Of a stretch of 64,000 nucleotides of DNA, positions 41,525-51,400 are shown piece by piece. The first letter of the stretch is position 1. Every line of letters begins with the position of its first letter. Under the pieces are notes generated by a model. The model saw only the letters and a list, made by a program, of their open reading frames with translations, had not been told where the DNA came from and did no database searches. Position numbers and translations under genes: made by a program. Source of the stretch: Sphaerochaeta sp032144095 (GTDB lineage Bacteria; Spirochaetota; Spirochaetia; Sphaerochaetales; Sphaerochaetaceae); assembly GCF_032144095.1 (NCBI RefSeq), contig NZ_JAVSNJ010000006.1, positions 1-64,000 on the forward strand, given 5' to 3'.

Positions 41525-42817
41525 ATGAGCATCATCAAACCGCAAAAGCTTGGAATCATCTCGGGTCCGGGCTCAGAATACTTCACCGGCAAGGTTGTAA
41601 AACACTTGCGACGTCTCTATCTAGAACGCTATGCAAAACTCTCTTCAACCTTGGCCAAGCGTCATGATATGACTGAAGAAGAGATTCTCAAGACCGTTAC
41701 CCTGCTTGACGATCTGAACAACAAGCGGATTCCCCGAAGCAAGCGGCCAACCACCTTCCAGTGCCCCGATTTTACGATCAAGGCTAAATACACCAGGTTT
41801 GCCAATGGCGAAGTCAAGGCAGAGATCCTTGATCCAGTCAGGGGCCTCCGTGTATTCATTGTCTATGACCTTTCCAACATGGAGCCTGTCCGTGTTGCCG
41901 GCTCTGATGAGCCCATTGCCCTTTCCGTGAATGACCACCTCATGTTCCTCTTTACCACCATCAATGCCATCCAGTTGGCAGGCGGCGAGAGTGTGACCTT
42001 GGTGCTCCCTACCTATCCGTACTCAAGACAGCACAAGAAGGGTGGACGTGAAGCCCTCACAGCCGCCATGTTCGGCCGTATTTGTGAGATGTTGCGTGTG
42101 GAGAGGATCATCACCCTTGATATCCATAGCAGGGAGATCGAGAACTGTTTCTCCCATCTCCATCTTGAGAACCTCCATGGTTCCTACCAGACCCTCATTG
42201 CACTGCATAAGCTCATAGACTTCAACGACCCTGACCTGGTAGTGGTGTCCCCTGATACCGGAGCCATCAGCCGTAACAAGTTCTACGCCCAGGCTCTGCA
42301 CCGTCCCCTTGCCATGCTCTATAAGGAACGCGACTACTCCATTGTCAGCCGCGATGCCAAGCACTCCAATATCAAGAGCATCAACCTGCTTGGTGATGTC
42401 TCAGGCAAGACCGTGCTTATGGCGGACGACATGCTCGCCACCGGTGGGACTATGATCATCGCCATGCGCGAGCTCATGAGCCTCGGAGCCAAGAAAGTCA
42501 TCTGTATGGTAAGCCTGCCGCTGTTCAACGCCAATGCTGTCGAGGAGTTTGAGAAGGCCTACCAGGAGGGTGTCTTCTACCGGATCATCGGCACCAATGC
42601 CGTCTATCATGGACGGGATCTGCTCGACAAGGAGTGGTACATCCAGGCTGACATCACCGAGCTTTTTGCCCGTGTCATCAGCCGTCTGCACCATGGCCGT
42701 TCCATCAGCCCTCTGCTGGACAACAGAAAATTCATCCAAATCATGATTGATAACAGTCAGGCGAATCCCCAAGCGCCAATGGCACCTGCCAGCGCTAGTG
42801 ACCCGGACCGCGATTAG
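41525..42817 (+). CDS. prs: ribose-phosphate pyrophosphokinase (long form)
   Basis: A 430-residue PRPP synthetase, which makes phosphoribosyl pyrophosphate from ribose 5-phosphate and ATP. The flexible loop and catalytic region are recognisable: YPYSRQHKKGGREALTA, VVSPDTGAISRNKFYA, and the PRPP loop VLMADDMLATGGTM. It is about 110 residues longer than the usual 315, with an N-terminal insert (residues about 20-90) before the FANGEVKAEI segment and a low-complexity tail. A similar long form occurs in other spirochaetes. The start at 41525 is by family. The stop codon lies inside a strong hairpin. Confidence 0.9.
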   Translation: MSIIKPQKLGIISGPGSEYFTGKVVKHLRRLYLERYAKLSSTLAKRHDMTEEEILKTVTLLDDLNNKRIPRSKRPTTFQCPDFTIKAKYTRFANGEVKAEILDPVRGLRVFIVYDLSNMEPVRVAGSDEPIALSVNDHLMFLFTTINAIQLAGGESVTLVLPTYPYSRQHKKGGREALTAAMFGRICEMLRVERIITLDIHSREIENCFSHLHLENLHGSYQTLIALHKLIDFNDPDLVVVSPDTGAISRNKFYAQALHRPLAMLYKERDYSIVSRDAKHSNIKSINLLGDVSGKTVLMADDMLATGGTMIIAMRELMSLGAKKVICMVSLPLFNANAVEEFEKAYQEGVFYRIIGTNAVYHGRDLLDKEWYIQADITELFARVISRLHHGRSISPLLDNRKFIQIMIDNSQANPQAPMAPASASDPDRD

Positions 42818-42840
42818 CCTTGTGCTCGCGGCCTCCGGGT
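42801..42840 (+). terminator. hairpin spanning the prs stop codon
   Basis: ACCCGGA-CCGCGA (42801-42813) pairs with TCGCGG-CC-TCCGGGT (42826-42840), a GC-rich stem with a two-base bulge. The stop codon (42815-42817) is in the loop, so translating ribosomes would be able to open it. No strong T-run follows. Confidence 0.6.
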
Positions 42841-42920
42841 TATTCCACTTTACCCATCTCCTCCCGTAGGGTTGCGAGGGTAATGAACTGTACTCAAATA
42901 TACCGCTTGGAGATTTCACC

Positions 42921-44129
42921 ATGCAGATGTCTAACAGAATTTCAGCTTTTCAATGTTCACCGATCAGGCGCCTTTCCCCCTATGCCCGGGATGCCCAAAC
43001 CAGAGGCATCAAAGTCTACTACCTCAACATCGGGCAACCTGACATCAAGACCCCACCACAGGTCATTGAGGCCGTTCGCACCTATGACCAGACGATCATC
43101 GCCTACGGTAACAGTGAGGGGAGGCAGGACCTTAGGGAGGCTTTGCCCGCCTACTATGCCAGTTACGGCCTTGAGGTGAAAAGCGATGACATCCTCATCA
43201 CCACAGGTGGTAGTGAAGCTCTGCAATTTGCATTCATGACCCTCTGCGACCCCTATGATGAGGTTATCATCCCCGAACCCTACTATACCAATGTATCCTC
43301 ATTTGCCCACTCGGCGATGGTCACCATTGTCCCTGTCACCAGCAAGATCGAGGATGGGTTCTCCCTTCCAGACATCTCAGAGTTCGAGAAGAGGATTACC
43401 CGCAAGACCGGCGCGATCCTCCTGTGCAGTCCGAACAACCCTACCGGACATGTCTACACCGAGGATGAACTGCTGCAGTTGCTCAACCTTGTCAAGAAAC
43501 ATGACATCTTTTTGATAGTGGATGAGGTCTACCGTGAGTTCTGTTATGATGGCAAGCAGTTTACCAGCGTACTCGCTTTTCCTGAATTCGCCGATAGGGT
43601 CATCTGTGTCGATAGCTTCTCCAAACGCTACAGCATGTGTGGCTCACGCATCGGTGCCCTGGTCAGCAAGAACCCCGATGTGCTGGCCAATGCCCTCAAG
43701 CTTGCCCAGGCAAGGCTCTGTCCACCTGAGATCGAGCAGGTTGCTGCCCGTGCTGCCCTGAAGACTGACAACTCCTACCTCCTGGAGGTCAAGGCCGAGT
43801 ATGAGAAGCGCAGAAACTTCATTGTTGAGGGACTGCAGAAGATTGACGGGGTGGTCTGCAATGCTCCCAAGGGGGCATTCTACCTGGTCGCCGAACTTCC
43901 GGTCGACAATGCAGAGGCCTTTGCCACCTTCATGCTCAAGGATTTCTCCCTGGATGGACAGACTGTCATGGTAGCACCCTGTGAGGATTTCTATGAGACG
44001 GAGGGCCTTGGTCGCAAGCAGGTGCGTATAGCCTATGTCCTCAATACTGAGGATCTCAAGCAGGCCCTCAAGTGTTTTGATGCAGGCTTGAAGGCCTATC
44101 GCACCCAAGTCCTTGGCCAGACTCTCTAG
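42921..44129 (+). CDS. class I aminotransferase
   Basis: A 402-residue PLP aminotransferase of fold type I. NIGQPDIKTP, LITTGGSEALQFA, LCSPNNPTGHVYT, IVDEVYREF and SFSKRYSMCGSRIG (Schiff-base Lys near residue 238) are all present. It belongs to the aspartate/aromatic aminotransferase group. Substrate specificity cannot be set. It follows prs by 104 bases and a terminator-like hairpin, so it is probably a separate unit. Confidence 0.9.
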   Translation: MQMSNRISAFQCSPIRRLSPYARDAQTRGIKVYYLNIGQPDIKTPPQVIEAVRTYDQTIIAYGNSEGRQDLREALPAYYASYGLEVKSDDILITTGGSEALQFAFMTLCDPYDEVIIPEPYYTNVSSFAHSAMVTIVPVTSKIEDGFSLPDISEFEKRITRKTGAILLCSPNNPTGHVYTEDELLQLLNLVKKHDIFLIVDEVYREFCYDGKQFTSVLAFPEFADRVICVDSFSKRYSMCGSRIGALVSKNPDVLANALKLAQARLCPPEIEQVAARAALKTDNSYLLEVKAEYEKRRNFIVEGLQKIDGVVCNAPKGAFYLVAELPVDNAEAFATFMLKDFSLDGQTVMVAPCEDFYETEGLGRKQVRIAYVLNTEDLKQALKCFDAGLKAYRTQVLGQTL

Positions 44130-44135
44130 GCTCTT

Positions 44136-44555
44136 CTATTCACCTATGATTTTGATGAGGGCGTGCTTGTTGCGCATCCCATCAAAGTCATAGTAGAAGA
44201 TCTGCTCCCATGAGCCGAAATCCAGCCTCCCAGCCGTAATGGCAACCACAGCCTCACGCCCCATGATGGTACGTTTGAGGTGGGCATCAGCGTTTCGCTC
44301 ATCCCCCTTGTTGTGCTTGTACTGCTCGTAGGGGAGTTCTGGGGCGAGCCTTTCAAGCCACTGCTCGAAATCCTCATGCAACCCACTTTCGATCGTGTTG
44401 ATGAAGACGCTTGAGGTGATGTTCATGGCATTTACCAGAACAAGACCCTCCTTGATGCCACTTTCCACCACGGCTTCTTGTACGGCCTCGGTTATATTGA
44501 CCAGACCGCGCCGTTTGTTGATGTTGAACCACAATTCCTTTCGGTAAGTAATCAT
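44136..44555 (-). CDS. YjbQ/UPF0047 family protein
   Basis: A 139-residue single-domain protein. LVNITEAVQEAV, VLVNAMNITSSVFIN, HLKRTIMGREAVVAITAGRLDFGSWEQIFYYDFDG and the final KHALIKIIGE match the YjbQ family, which has been reported to have thiamin-phosphate-synthase side activity, though the true role is unclear. GGAGG precedes the ATG at 44555. The gene is convergent with the aminotransferase and divergent from the EamA transporter. Confidence 0.85.
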   Translation of the reverse strand: MITYRKELWFNINKRRGLVNITEAVQEAVVESGIKEGLVLVNAMNITSSVFINTIESGLHEDFEQWLERLAPELPYEQYKHNKGDERNADAHLKRTIMGREAVVAITAGRLDFGSWEQIFYYDFDGMRNKHALIKIIGE

Positions 44556-44633
44556 GAGCACCTCCAATGGCATCTGCAGTATACCATGGAGTGATTGCAA
44601 CAGGTACCTATAAGCAGTACACTGCCCCTCATT

Positions 44634-45551
44634 ATGGATAATTCACCGGTCATCCTTCCAAAGACGAGGATTTTGGGTCATCTTGCTGTGCTCTCTGTCG
44701 TCGTGATCTGGGCAACCACCTACATCTCCACCAAAATCCTGCTCGAGGCCTTTAGCCCGATGCAGATATTGCTGATTAGGACGATCTTGGGCTTCTCTTT
44801 CCTCTTTTTGTGCAATCCGAGGAAGATGGTCTACAAGCAGAAAGGCGATCGTCTTCTCCTGGCCGCTGCCGGTCTGTGCGGGATATTCCTCTACTACTAC
44901 GTGGAGAACACCGCCCTCGTCTTTACCTCTGCCTCCAATGTCGGTGTCATAGTCGCTACTGCCCCTTTCTTTATCCTGCTGGTCGTGCACTTTGTCCTTA
45001 AGGAAGAACAACTCAAGGGCCAATACTTTTTGGGGTTCTTGCTCTCCATGGTAGGGATCTCTCTCATCAGTTATAGTGGGCAGGCTGACCTAAAACTCAA
45101 CCCCCTAGGTGATCTCCTTGCGGTATTGGGAATCGTGGTGTGGGCCTTCTACACAACCCTTACCCGTGTTGTCTCACGGCGTGGCTATCCTACCTTGCTG
45201 GCAACCAGGACGATGTTCTTCTATGCCCTCTTGGGTATGGTGGTGGCCACCCTCATCCATGGAGAGCTGCCATCCCCAACGTTGATGGTAAAGCCCCCCT
45301 ATCTGTACCATCTGCTCTTTCTGGGCCTTATAGCCTCTGCCCTCTGTTTTGTCCTGTGGAACTTCGGCCTGAAAAGCATAGGGGCGGTGAAGAGTTCGTT
45401 CTACCTCTACCTTAGCCCTGTCATAACCATTGTATTCTCCGTCATTGTCCTGGGGGAGGTCATAACCACCACCTCTGCGATAGGGACTGCCCTTACCCTC
45501 GGGGGCCTTTTGGTATCGGAATACAAAAGAGATCGCAAAAAAGTCTTGTAA
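44634..45551 (+). CDS. EamA/DMT-family transporter
   Basis: A 305-residue protein with ten membrane helices arranged as two EamA halves. ILGHLAVLSVVVIWATTYISTKIL opens the first, and AVLGIVVWAFYTTLTRVVSR opens the second, ending with the SPVITIVFSVIVLGEVITT motif. These proteins export amino acids or metabolites. The start at 44634 has no clear ribosome-binding site; an upstream TTG at 44595 is a poor alternative. Confidence 0.88.
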   Translation: MDNSPVILPKTRILGHLAVLSVVVIWATTYISTKILLEAFSPMQILLIRTILGFSFLFLCNPRKMVYKQKGDRLLLAAAGLCGIFLYYYVENTALVFTSASNVGVIVATAPFFILLVVHFVLKEEQLKGQYFLGFLLSMVGISLISYSGQADLKLNPLGDLLAVLGIVVWAFYTTLTRVVSRRGYPTLLATRTMFFYALLGMVVATLIHGELPSPTLMVKPPYLYHLLFLGLIASALCFVLWNFGLKSIGAVKSSFYLYLSPVITIVFSVIVLGEVITTTSAIGTALTLGGLLVSEYKRDRKKVL

Positions 45552-45581
45552 AAACTACTATACTGATGTTACCCTGTCTGT

Positions 45582-46751
45582 ATGGATACGCAACAGAAAC
45601 TGGATATTCTTAGCCGTGATGCCCAGTATGACCTCTCCTGTGCCTGTGGCACAAAAAACCCCGATGAACATCGGAGGAAGAACCAGGCCGGTGATGGATG
45701 GCTCTACCCAACCACGACAGCAAGTGGGGGACCGGGTATCATTTTGAAGACCCTTTTGGGAAACCGGTGTGCCAATGACTGCAAGTACTGTCCTCTCAGG
45801 GAAAACCAGGATTTCCGTCCTGTGGCTATCTCCCCGTATGAGATGGCATCATTCTTCTATGAATTCCAGCTCAAGCGCCCTCTCATAGGGATCTTCCTCT
45901 CCAGTGCCGTCCTTGGCGATGGCGAAAAGACGATGGCCCAGCTGGTTGCCACAGCCGAAATCCTGAGAAAACACTTCCGCTATCGTGGATACATCCATCT
46001 GAAGGTCATTCCAGGAGCGAGTAGGGCGAGCATAGAGAGTGCCCTCAGGTATGCCTCAGCCGTTTCCCTGAATATCGAGACCCCTGGTGGGGGACATTTC
46101 TCCAAGCTTACCGATAGAAAAAACTACCAGAAGGATATCATTGAACCCCTGACCTTCATTGCGGAACAGACACAGAAGGGTGGTCGATACTCCCGTGTCC
46201 ACACCTCAAGTCAGTTCATTGTCGGGGCAAGCGACGAAAGCGACCAGGAGATCCTCAACTATGGCAGCCGTATGTATACCAACCTGCAGATGGGAAGGCT
46301 CTACTACAGTGCCTACCAGAGTGGGTTGGGCGACCCTTCCATCCCAGGCGAGCAGAAGGTTGAGATTCAGAGCGAACAGCTCTCCCTTTTTGACCTGGGA
46401 CCGCAGGTGGGAGCCTCACCTGACCTGCTGGTAAGGGAACACCGTCTCTATCAGGCTGACTGGCTGTTGCGTTGCTACGGATTTTCCTATCAGGATCTGG
46501 TCTTCGACAAGGGTGGTAACCTGAATTTGCATAAGGATCCCAAGCTGGTCTGGGCTGAAAGCCATCCTGAACTGTTCCCCCTGTCCATCAAGAGGGCATC
46601 AAAGGAGGAGCTGTTGAGGGTCCCCGGCCTTGGCCCTTCCTATGTGGAGAAAATCATCCAGGGGAGGGGAAGCTGTGCCATCTCCTCATTGGAAGACCTC
46701 CGCCTCCCTCCATCAACGGTAAGAAAAGCACAATCCTTTCTCCAGATGTGA
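45582..46751 (+). CDS. DNA modification/repair-type radical SAM protein (TIGR03916 type)
   Basis: A 389-residue radical SAM protein. The cluster motif is GNRCANDCKYCPLRE (Cys63, Cys67, Cys70), with further Cys20/22 near the N-terminus. GLGDPSIP, the HTSSQFIVGASDESDQEIL segment and a helix-hairpin-helix near the C-terminus (RVPGLGPSYVEKIIQGRG) fit the family annotated as putative DNA modification/repair radical SAM proteins. Its usual partner is a uracil-DNA-glycosylase-like protein; no such gene is next to it here. It probably acts on DNA, but the reaction is unproven. It follows the EamA gene by 30 bases. Confidence 0.85.
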   Translation: MDTQQKLDILSRDAQYDLSCACGTKNPDEHRRKNQAGDGWLYPTTTASGGPGIILKTLLGNRCANDCKYCPLRENQDFRPVAISPYEMASFFYEFQLKRPLIGIFLSSAVLGDGEKTMAQLVATAEILRKHFRYRGYIHLKVIPGASRASIESALRYASAVSLNIETPGGGHFSKLTDRKNYQKDIIEPLTFIAEQTQKGGRYSRVHTSSQFIVGASDESDQEILNYGSRMYTNLQMGRLYYSAYQSGLGDPSIPGEQKVEIQSEQLSLFDLGPQVGASPDLLVREHRLYQADWLLRCYGFSYQDLVFDKGGNLNLHKDPKLVWAESHPELFPLSIKRASKEELLRVPGLGPSYVEKIIQGRGSCAISSLEDLRLPPSTVRKAQSFLQM

Positions 46752-46796
46752 AAACCTGCTTGAGTGAGCTTGCACAAAAGCATACAATGCTTGCAT

Positions 46797-47963
46797 ATGT
46801 TGCAACTCTATATATCTTTTTTCTTTCTCTATTCCATTTTTGCTGTAATCAATCCTTTTCTGCAGGTACTGCTGAGAAACAGTGGGTATTCGTATGAGGC
46901 AGTAGGAATCCTGCTGGCCATCTTTGAGATTGCTGGCATCGTCGGGCCCTTGGTGGTGGGCAGGATAGTCGGCAAGACCGGTAGGCTGAAGGATACCATC
47001 CTGGTCTCAACTGCTGCAGCTTCTCTTGGCCTGATCCTCCTTGTCCGTTCAGGCCCTGTCTGGCTTACCATCGTTGCCCTTGCCATTTCGGCCTTCTTCC
47101 TGCGCTCGCTGCTGCCTCTGCTCGATACGGTTGCAACCAACAGGTTCAACGGGGATGCCCAGAAATACTCATACATACGCTCGTTCGGAACCTTGGGTTT
47201 CGTGGTGTTCTCCTTGGCTTTCGCTGCCTTGGGCATACCTGTCGTTAGCGACAATTCGAGTATCATTCGCTATGCCCTCATGGGCTGTCTGCTTTTCTTT
47301 CTGCCTGTATTGAGCTGGAAGGAGGTTCCCCAACCAAAAAAATCGAAAGAACCTGTAAAGCGGGTTCCTTTTTCTGTTGACCCCTGGTTTGACAGCGCCT
47401 TTGTCATCGGGCTGGTCATCATCGCCCTGAACCGGTTGAGCATGTCTGCAATATCAAGTTTTCTCTCACTCTACCTTGTGGAGGAGCTGCACATAGATGC
47501 CATCAGCCTGATAAATGCCTTGGCGGCAGGTGCTGAGCTCTTGTTCATGGTCTTTGCCGGCTATCTTATCCAGAAGAAAAAGGTGCTGCCGGTCTTCCTC
47601 TTGCTCATCAGTGGCCTGGGGATGGTCCTGCGCCTGCTCATCTACGCTCATTTTCCTTCCCTTGCAGGGGTTGTGGTCGGGCAGTTGCTCCATAGTGTGG
47701 GGTTTGGGTTTTTCCACCCCGCCGCCATCCAGCTTGTGGCAAGGCGAGTGAAGCGGAGCCATCGTGCCCTGGGCATGTCGATGTATATCTCCCTGGGTAC
47801 TGGCCTTCCCTCGGTATTGGGCGCAACCTTGGGTGGAATCTTGACTGAGGGCTTTGGTTATAAGGTGATGTTTGAGAGTTTTTCCGTTTTTTCCATGCTC
47901 TCAGTACTCCTGTGTCTGGTATTTTGGAAAAAAATGCGCACTCCGGCTATAGAAGAGGTGTAG
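46797..47963 (+). CDS. MFS transporter
   Basis: A 388-residue major-facilitator protein with about twelve helices. LLAIFEIAGIVGPLVVGRIVGKTGR carries the loop 2-3 motif in modified form, and QLVARRVKRSHRALGMSMYISLGTG is the second-half signature typical of the sugar/phenylpropionate (LacY/HcaT-like) branch. The substrate is not evident. The start at 46797 is by hydrophobicity; a GTG at 46764 is possible but adds a short hydrophilic lead. It is one base from the flavoprotein gene, so the two are probably cotranscribed. Confidence 0.85.
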   Translation: MLQLYISFFFLYSIFAVINPFLQVLLRNSGYSYEAVGILLAIFEIAGIVGPLVVGRIVGKTGRLKDTILVSTAAASLGLILLVRSGPVWLTIVALAISAFFLRSLLPLLDTVATNRFNGDAQKYSYIRSFGTLGFVVFSLAFAALGIPVVSDNSSIIRYALMGCLLFFLPVLSWKEVPQPKKSKEPVKRVPFSVDPWFDSAFVIGLVIIALNRLSMSAISSFLSLYLVEELHIDAISLINALAAGAELLFMVFAGYLIQKKKVLPVFLLLISGLGMVLRLLIYAHFPSLAGVVVGQLLHSVGFGFFHPAAIQLVARRVKRSHRALGMSMYISLGTGLPSVLGATLGGILTEGFGYKVMFESFSVFSMLSVLLCLVFWKKMRTPAIEEV

Positions 47964-47964
47964 A

Positions 47965-48456
47965 ATGGTTCCTATGAGAAGGTCCGATAGGGCTATGGAG
48001 GAAGGACAAGCCTACCAGTTGCTCCGAGAGTGCCTTTGGGTTACTCTTTCAACGGTCAATTGCAGAACAGAATCCCCTCTTGGATTGGGTTCTCCCTATG
48101 CCGTTCCCATATCAGTTGTGGAATCGAGAGGTTGTTTCTACTTTCATTGTGCCACCGAAGGGCATAAGGTGGACAACCTCAAATCTGATGGGCGGGTATG
48201 CATCACCTGTGTTGGACAAGCCGTCAGTGACGAGGCTGCCCTTTCTGTCGTCTATGAGAGTGCAACCTTCTTTGCCGAAGCAACAGAAGTTCTGGACAAA
48301 CTGGAGAAGAAGCGGGCTTTGGCAGCTTTGTGCCAGAGGTTCGCTCCTTCAAACATGGTTGGGATCGCCAATCAGATCGACACATTGCTGGATAGTACTG
48401 CGGTATGGAAATTGACCATGCTTGGATGCTCAGGAAAACAGAGGAAGTTTGAATGA
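47965..48456 (+). CDS. pyridoxamine-5'-phosphate-oxidase-like flavoprotein (Nim-like)
   Basis: A 163-residue FMN-binding split-barrel protein. The MRRSDRAM start is the Nim/NimA-like mark, followed by PYAVPISVVESRGCFYFHCATEGHKVDNLKSDGR with the usual HKVDNL segment. Some relatives reduce nitroimidazoles; many act as small flavin reductases. A start at 47974 fits the family equally well. It overlaps the start region of the large protein gene downstream and is next to the MFS gene. Confidence 0.85.
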   Translation: MVPMRRSDRAMEEGQAYQLLRECLWVTLSTVNCRTESPLGLGSPYAVPISVVESRGCFYFHCATEGHKVDNLKSDGRVCITCVGQAVSDEAALSVVYESATFFAEATEVLDKLEKKRALAALCQRFAPSNMVGIANQIDTLLDSTAVWKLTMLGCSGKQRKFE

Positions 48457-48472
48457 GGGCGCAAGGTGTGCT

Positions 48473-51400
48473 ATGCTCAAAGGTAAGGAGATGCTACTTG
48501 TGAAGAACAGCCTAGGATGGGATCTTGTCAGTATGGTGGATGTTTCAGCTGAGAAGATTCAGAAGAACCTGAAAGAGGTATCCATTTTCCTCACCAATGA
48601 TGTTTCCAATATCATTGCAATCCTCGACCGGTACCATCCTTTGGCATTGCTCAAGATGGCATGTTGGGAACAGCGTAGGATAGCCCATGACCGTCCCAAT
48701 GATGAATTCTCCCAGCTGGTTTCCGCAAGGTTGGTTTCCTATCTTCAGTCGGTTGTTGGGGCCAAGAAAGGCCCCTTCTCCCAAAATGCCGAAATTAAAG
48801 AGAAGGACTGGAAGCGGCTTGTCCAGTTGTTTGAGGACCTGTGCAGAAAAAGCATCCGCCATGTGGATAACTATGCACTTTCCCTCTATTCAGCAAAGAG
48901 CATTGCTGATGAGGACCTTCTGGTTGCGTTCCAGGAGTATGCAACAAGCTTCATGTTGCCCCCAGTGCCCCAAAAAAATACCATATCCAAACAGAAAATG
49001 GCCCTCAAATATCAGTTGCAACCATTCAATGCCCTCATTTCTGAAGTGTTTGAAGGTGGTCTTGATGGGCTTCTTGCAGCCTTTTCCCAGTTGGTAACCA
49101 ATGCCCACGAAGGGATCGACAAGCTCCGTGATGACAGCTCTGTTTTCAAGCAGGCGAGTATGTTGCAGCTTGAGGTGCTCAAAAGCCGCGGGACAGTGAA
49201 GGGTAGTGTGCAGCAGCTCATGGAGCAGGTAATCCGTGAGCAGGGTTGGGAGAGCTGGGTCTCCGATATTGTAGGAAGAAGGGATGGCTACGACCTTTTC
49301 GATGTACGGAAGCTTACCGAACTCTCCCTGTCTGATGCCCTCCTCCTTTCCGTGGATGCAGGCCATGACTCGAATTTTCTGGATTCCGAACAGAAGGGCT
49401 GGCTTACCAGACCCTCCTTGTTGACCGAACGACCTTTTCTGCGGATATACAATTCCATCCTCTGTTTTGATGGGGAAACCCTGCTCCATCGAGCATACTG
49501 GATCATACGAAAGGCTGTATGTGCAAAAAGCGATGAACTGAAATTCCGTTGGGAAACCATTGAGCAGGAAAAGCAGGCCCTCGTACCGGTCACGTTTTTC
49601 TCGGCGATGCTCGGTACCATGAACTACACCAGGAATGTCCTGGAAGGTGATGGCTACATTGATGCTGTTTTTGAGGATGCTCAACGGGTATTGCGTGTGC
49701 AGGTTCCTGCGACCCACATCGGTTACTACCCCTATAATCCTTTTACCCACAGTGAGGATGCCCTCCTCCTTCTGGAGAGTGAACGCGAAGCCATAACCCT
49801 GTTGGGCCAGAGCACCCATCCTTCAGTTGTTGTTGACATCACCAACAAGAGCATAAGCTATCCCATGGAGCTGAAAGAGAACAAACTGACGCTTTCCTTT
49901 ATCCAACTTGTAGAGCTTGCCACAACTTGGGAAGGAGTAAGCCAGATCAAGGAAGTTTTGGGCCTGCCAACCTTTGGGCAACACCATCATGAAGAGCCTG
50001 CAGCAACAGAAGAACCTACCGTAGCGGAAGAGCCTACCGTAATGGAAGAGCCTGCAGCAACAGAAGAACCTACCGTAGCGGAAGAGCCTACCGTAGAGGA
50101 AGAGCCTACCGTAGAGGAAGAGCCTACCGTAATGGAAGAAGCCCCCAGGGTTGACTTGGATGATGATTTGTTCTTTGAAGATGATTTCTATTTGCAGGAT
50201 GAACAACTTGATGAAGAGGAGTACGAATCTGAAAGTGAATTTTCGTATTTTGACGATAAAGACCTAGAGGAAGATGAAAAAGAGACTGCCGATGAGCTTG
50301 CCCTTTCAGAAGAACAGCCTTCGCTCTTTAGCCTTGAAGACAGGGATCTGTTTACCCATGGCAACCTCGTTGATAATTCCCCCTATTCTGAAGATGACGA
50401 TGATGATGATTTGGATGAATATGAGGATGAAGCCTTTTGTATCCTTGAAGATCATCAGGTAGAAGGGGACCTCCCAGCAATGGGAAGCTCCCTCATTCAG
50501 GCTGACGATGAAATGGAAGGGGATCTCGAGGACGACAGCAGGCCATATGACTACACCCAGCTTAGCAAAGATACTGAAGATGAAGAGGAAGACACAATCC
50601 AAGAGATTGCCTCAGATAAACCTGCTAGCTCTTTTTCCTTTTTTTCCCATCTCTCTTCGATAGCCAATAAACCAACTGTCCCCAAAAAAGAAGCTCCCAT
50701 CGCTGAAGAACCAGTGCATACCAAAGAGCCTGTGCCTGCTCCTGAAGCAGAATCTGTCCCTGAGGCAGAACCTGTCCCTGAGGCAGAACCTGTCCCTGAG
50801 GCAGAACCTGTCCCTGAGGCAGAACCTGTCCCTGAGGCAGAACCTGTCCCTGAGGCAGAACCTGTCCCTGAATCAGAACCTGTCCCTGAGGCAGAACCTG
50901 TCCCTGAGGCCGAACCTGTCCCTGAGGCAGAACCTGTCCCTGAGGCAGAACTCGCTCCTGAGCCTGTGCACCACGACGATAGGCCGGCAATGCCACCTAG
51001 CTTTGAAAAACCTATTTCTGAACTACCTCCTGCCAAAGTACAGGGTCCTCCCCGTTTTATCTTGGCAGAGACAGTTTCCCAGAAAAGCGAAGATGCACCT
51101 GCAAATAAGGGGGAGGAGACGGTAATTCACTTTGAGGAGCTGGAATCATCGCTGGATGGTTCGTTGCCCAATCGATTGCGCGATATTCTGGAAAAGCTTG
51201 AAGAGAAGGGCGAAAATGTCTTCTTTGATTTTTGCAAGACAGCAGAAATAGACCTGCTGAAGACGACATCAGCCCTCATTGAGCAAGCACGGCAGGCACA
51301 ACTTTTTGACAACAAGGACAAGATGTTTACCATTCCAGGGTATGACCTTACCGTTGTCCTGACAACCGGACGTAGCGATATGCTTCGGTCATGGGACCGG

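Noticed and set aside
48890..49819. 309-codon minus-strand open frame
   Set aside because: It is antisense to the large repeat protein, whose frame is protein-like and coupled to its neighbours; the antisense product has no recognisable domain.
49823..50206. Minus-strand frame with Gly-Arg-Leu-Phe repeats
   Set aside because: It is antisense to the EEPxxx array and is open for the same reason.
49991..50947. Possible CRISPR array
   Set aside because: The 18-bp units are tandem, without spacers, and in frame in a protein.
50551..51036. Minus-strand open frame rich in Ala-Ser-Gly-Thr repeats
   Set aside because: It is the antisense reading of the 18-bp EPVPEA array; the repeat keeps other frames open by chance, and there is no ribosome-binding site or family match.
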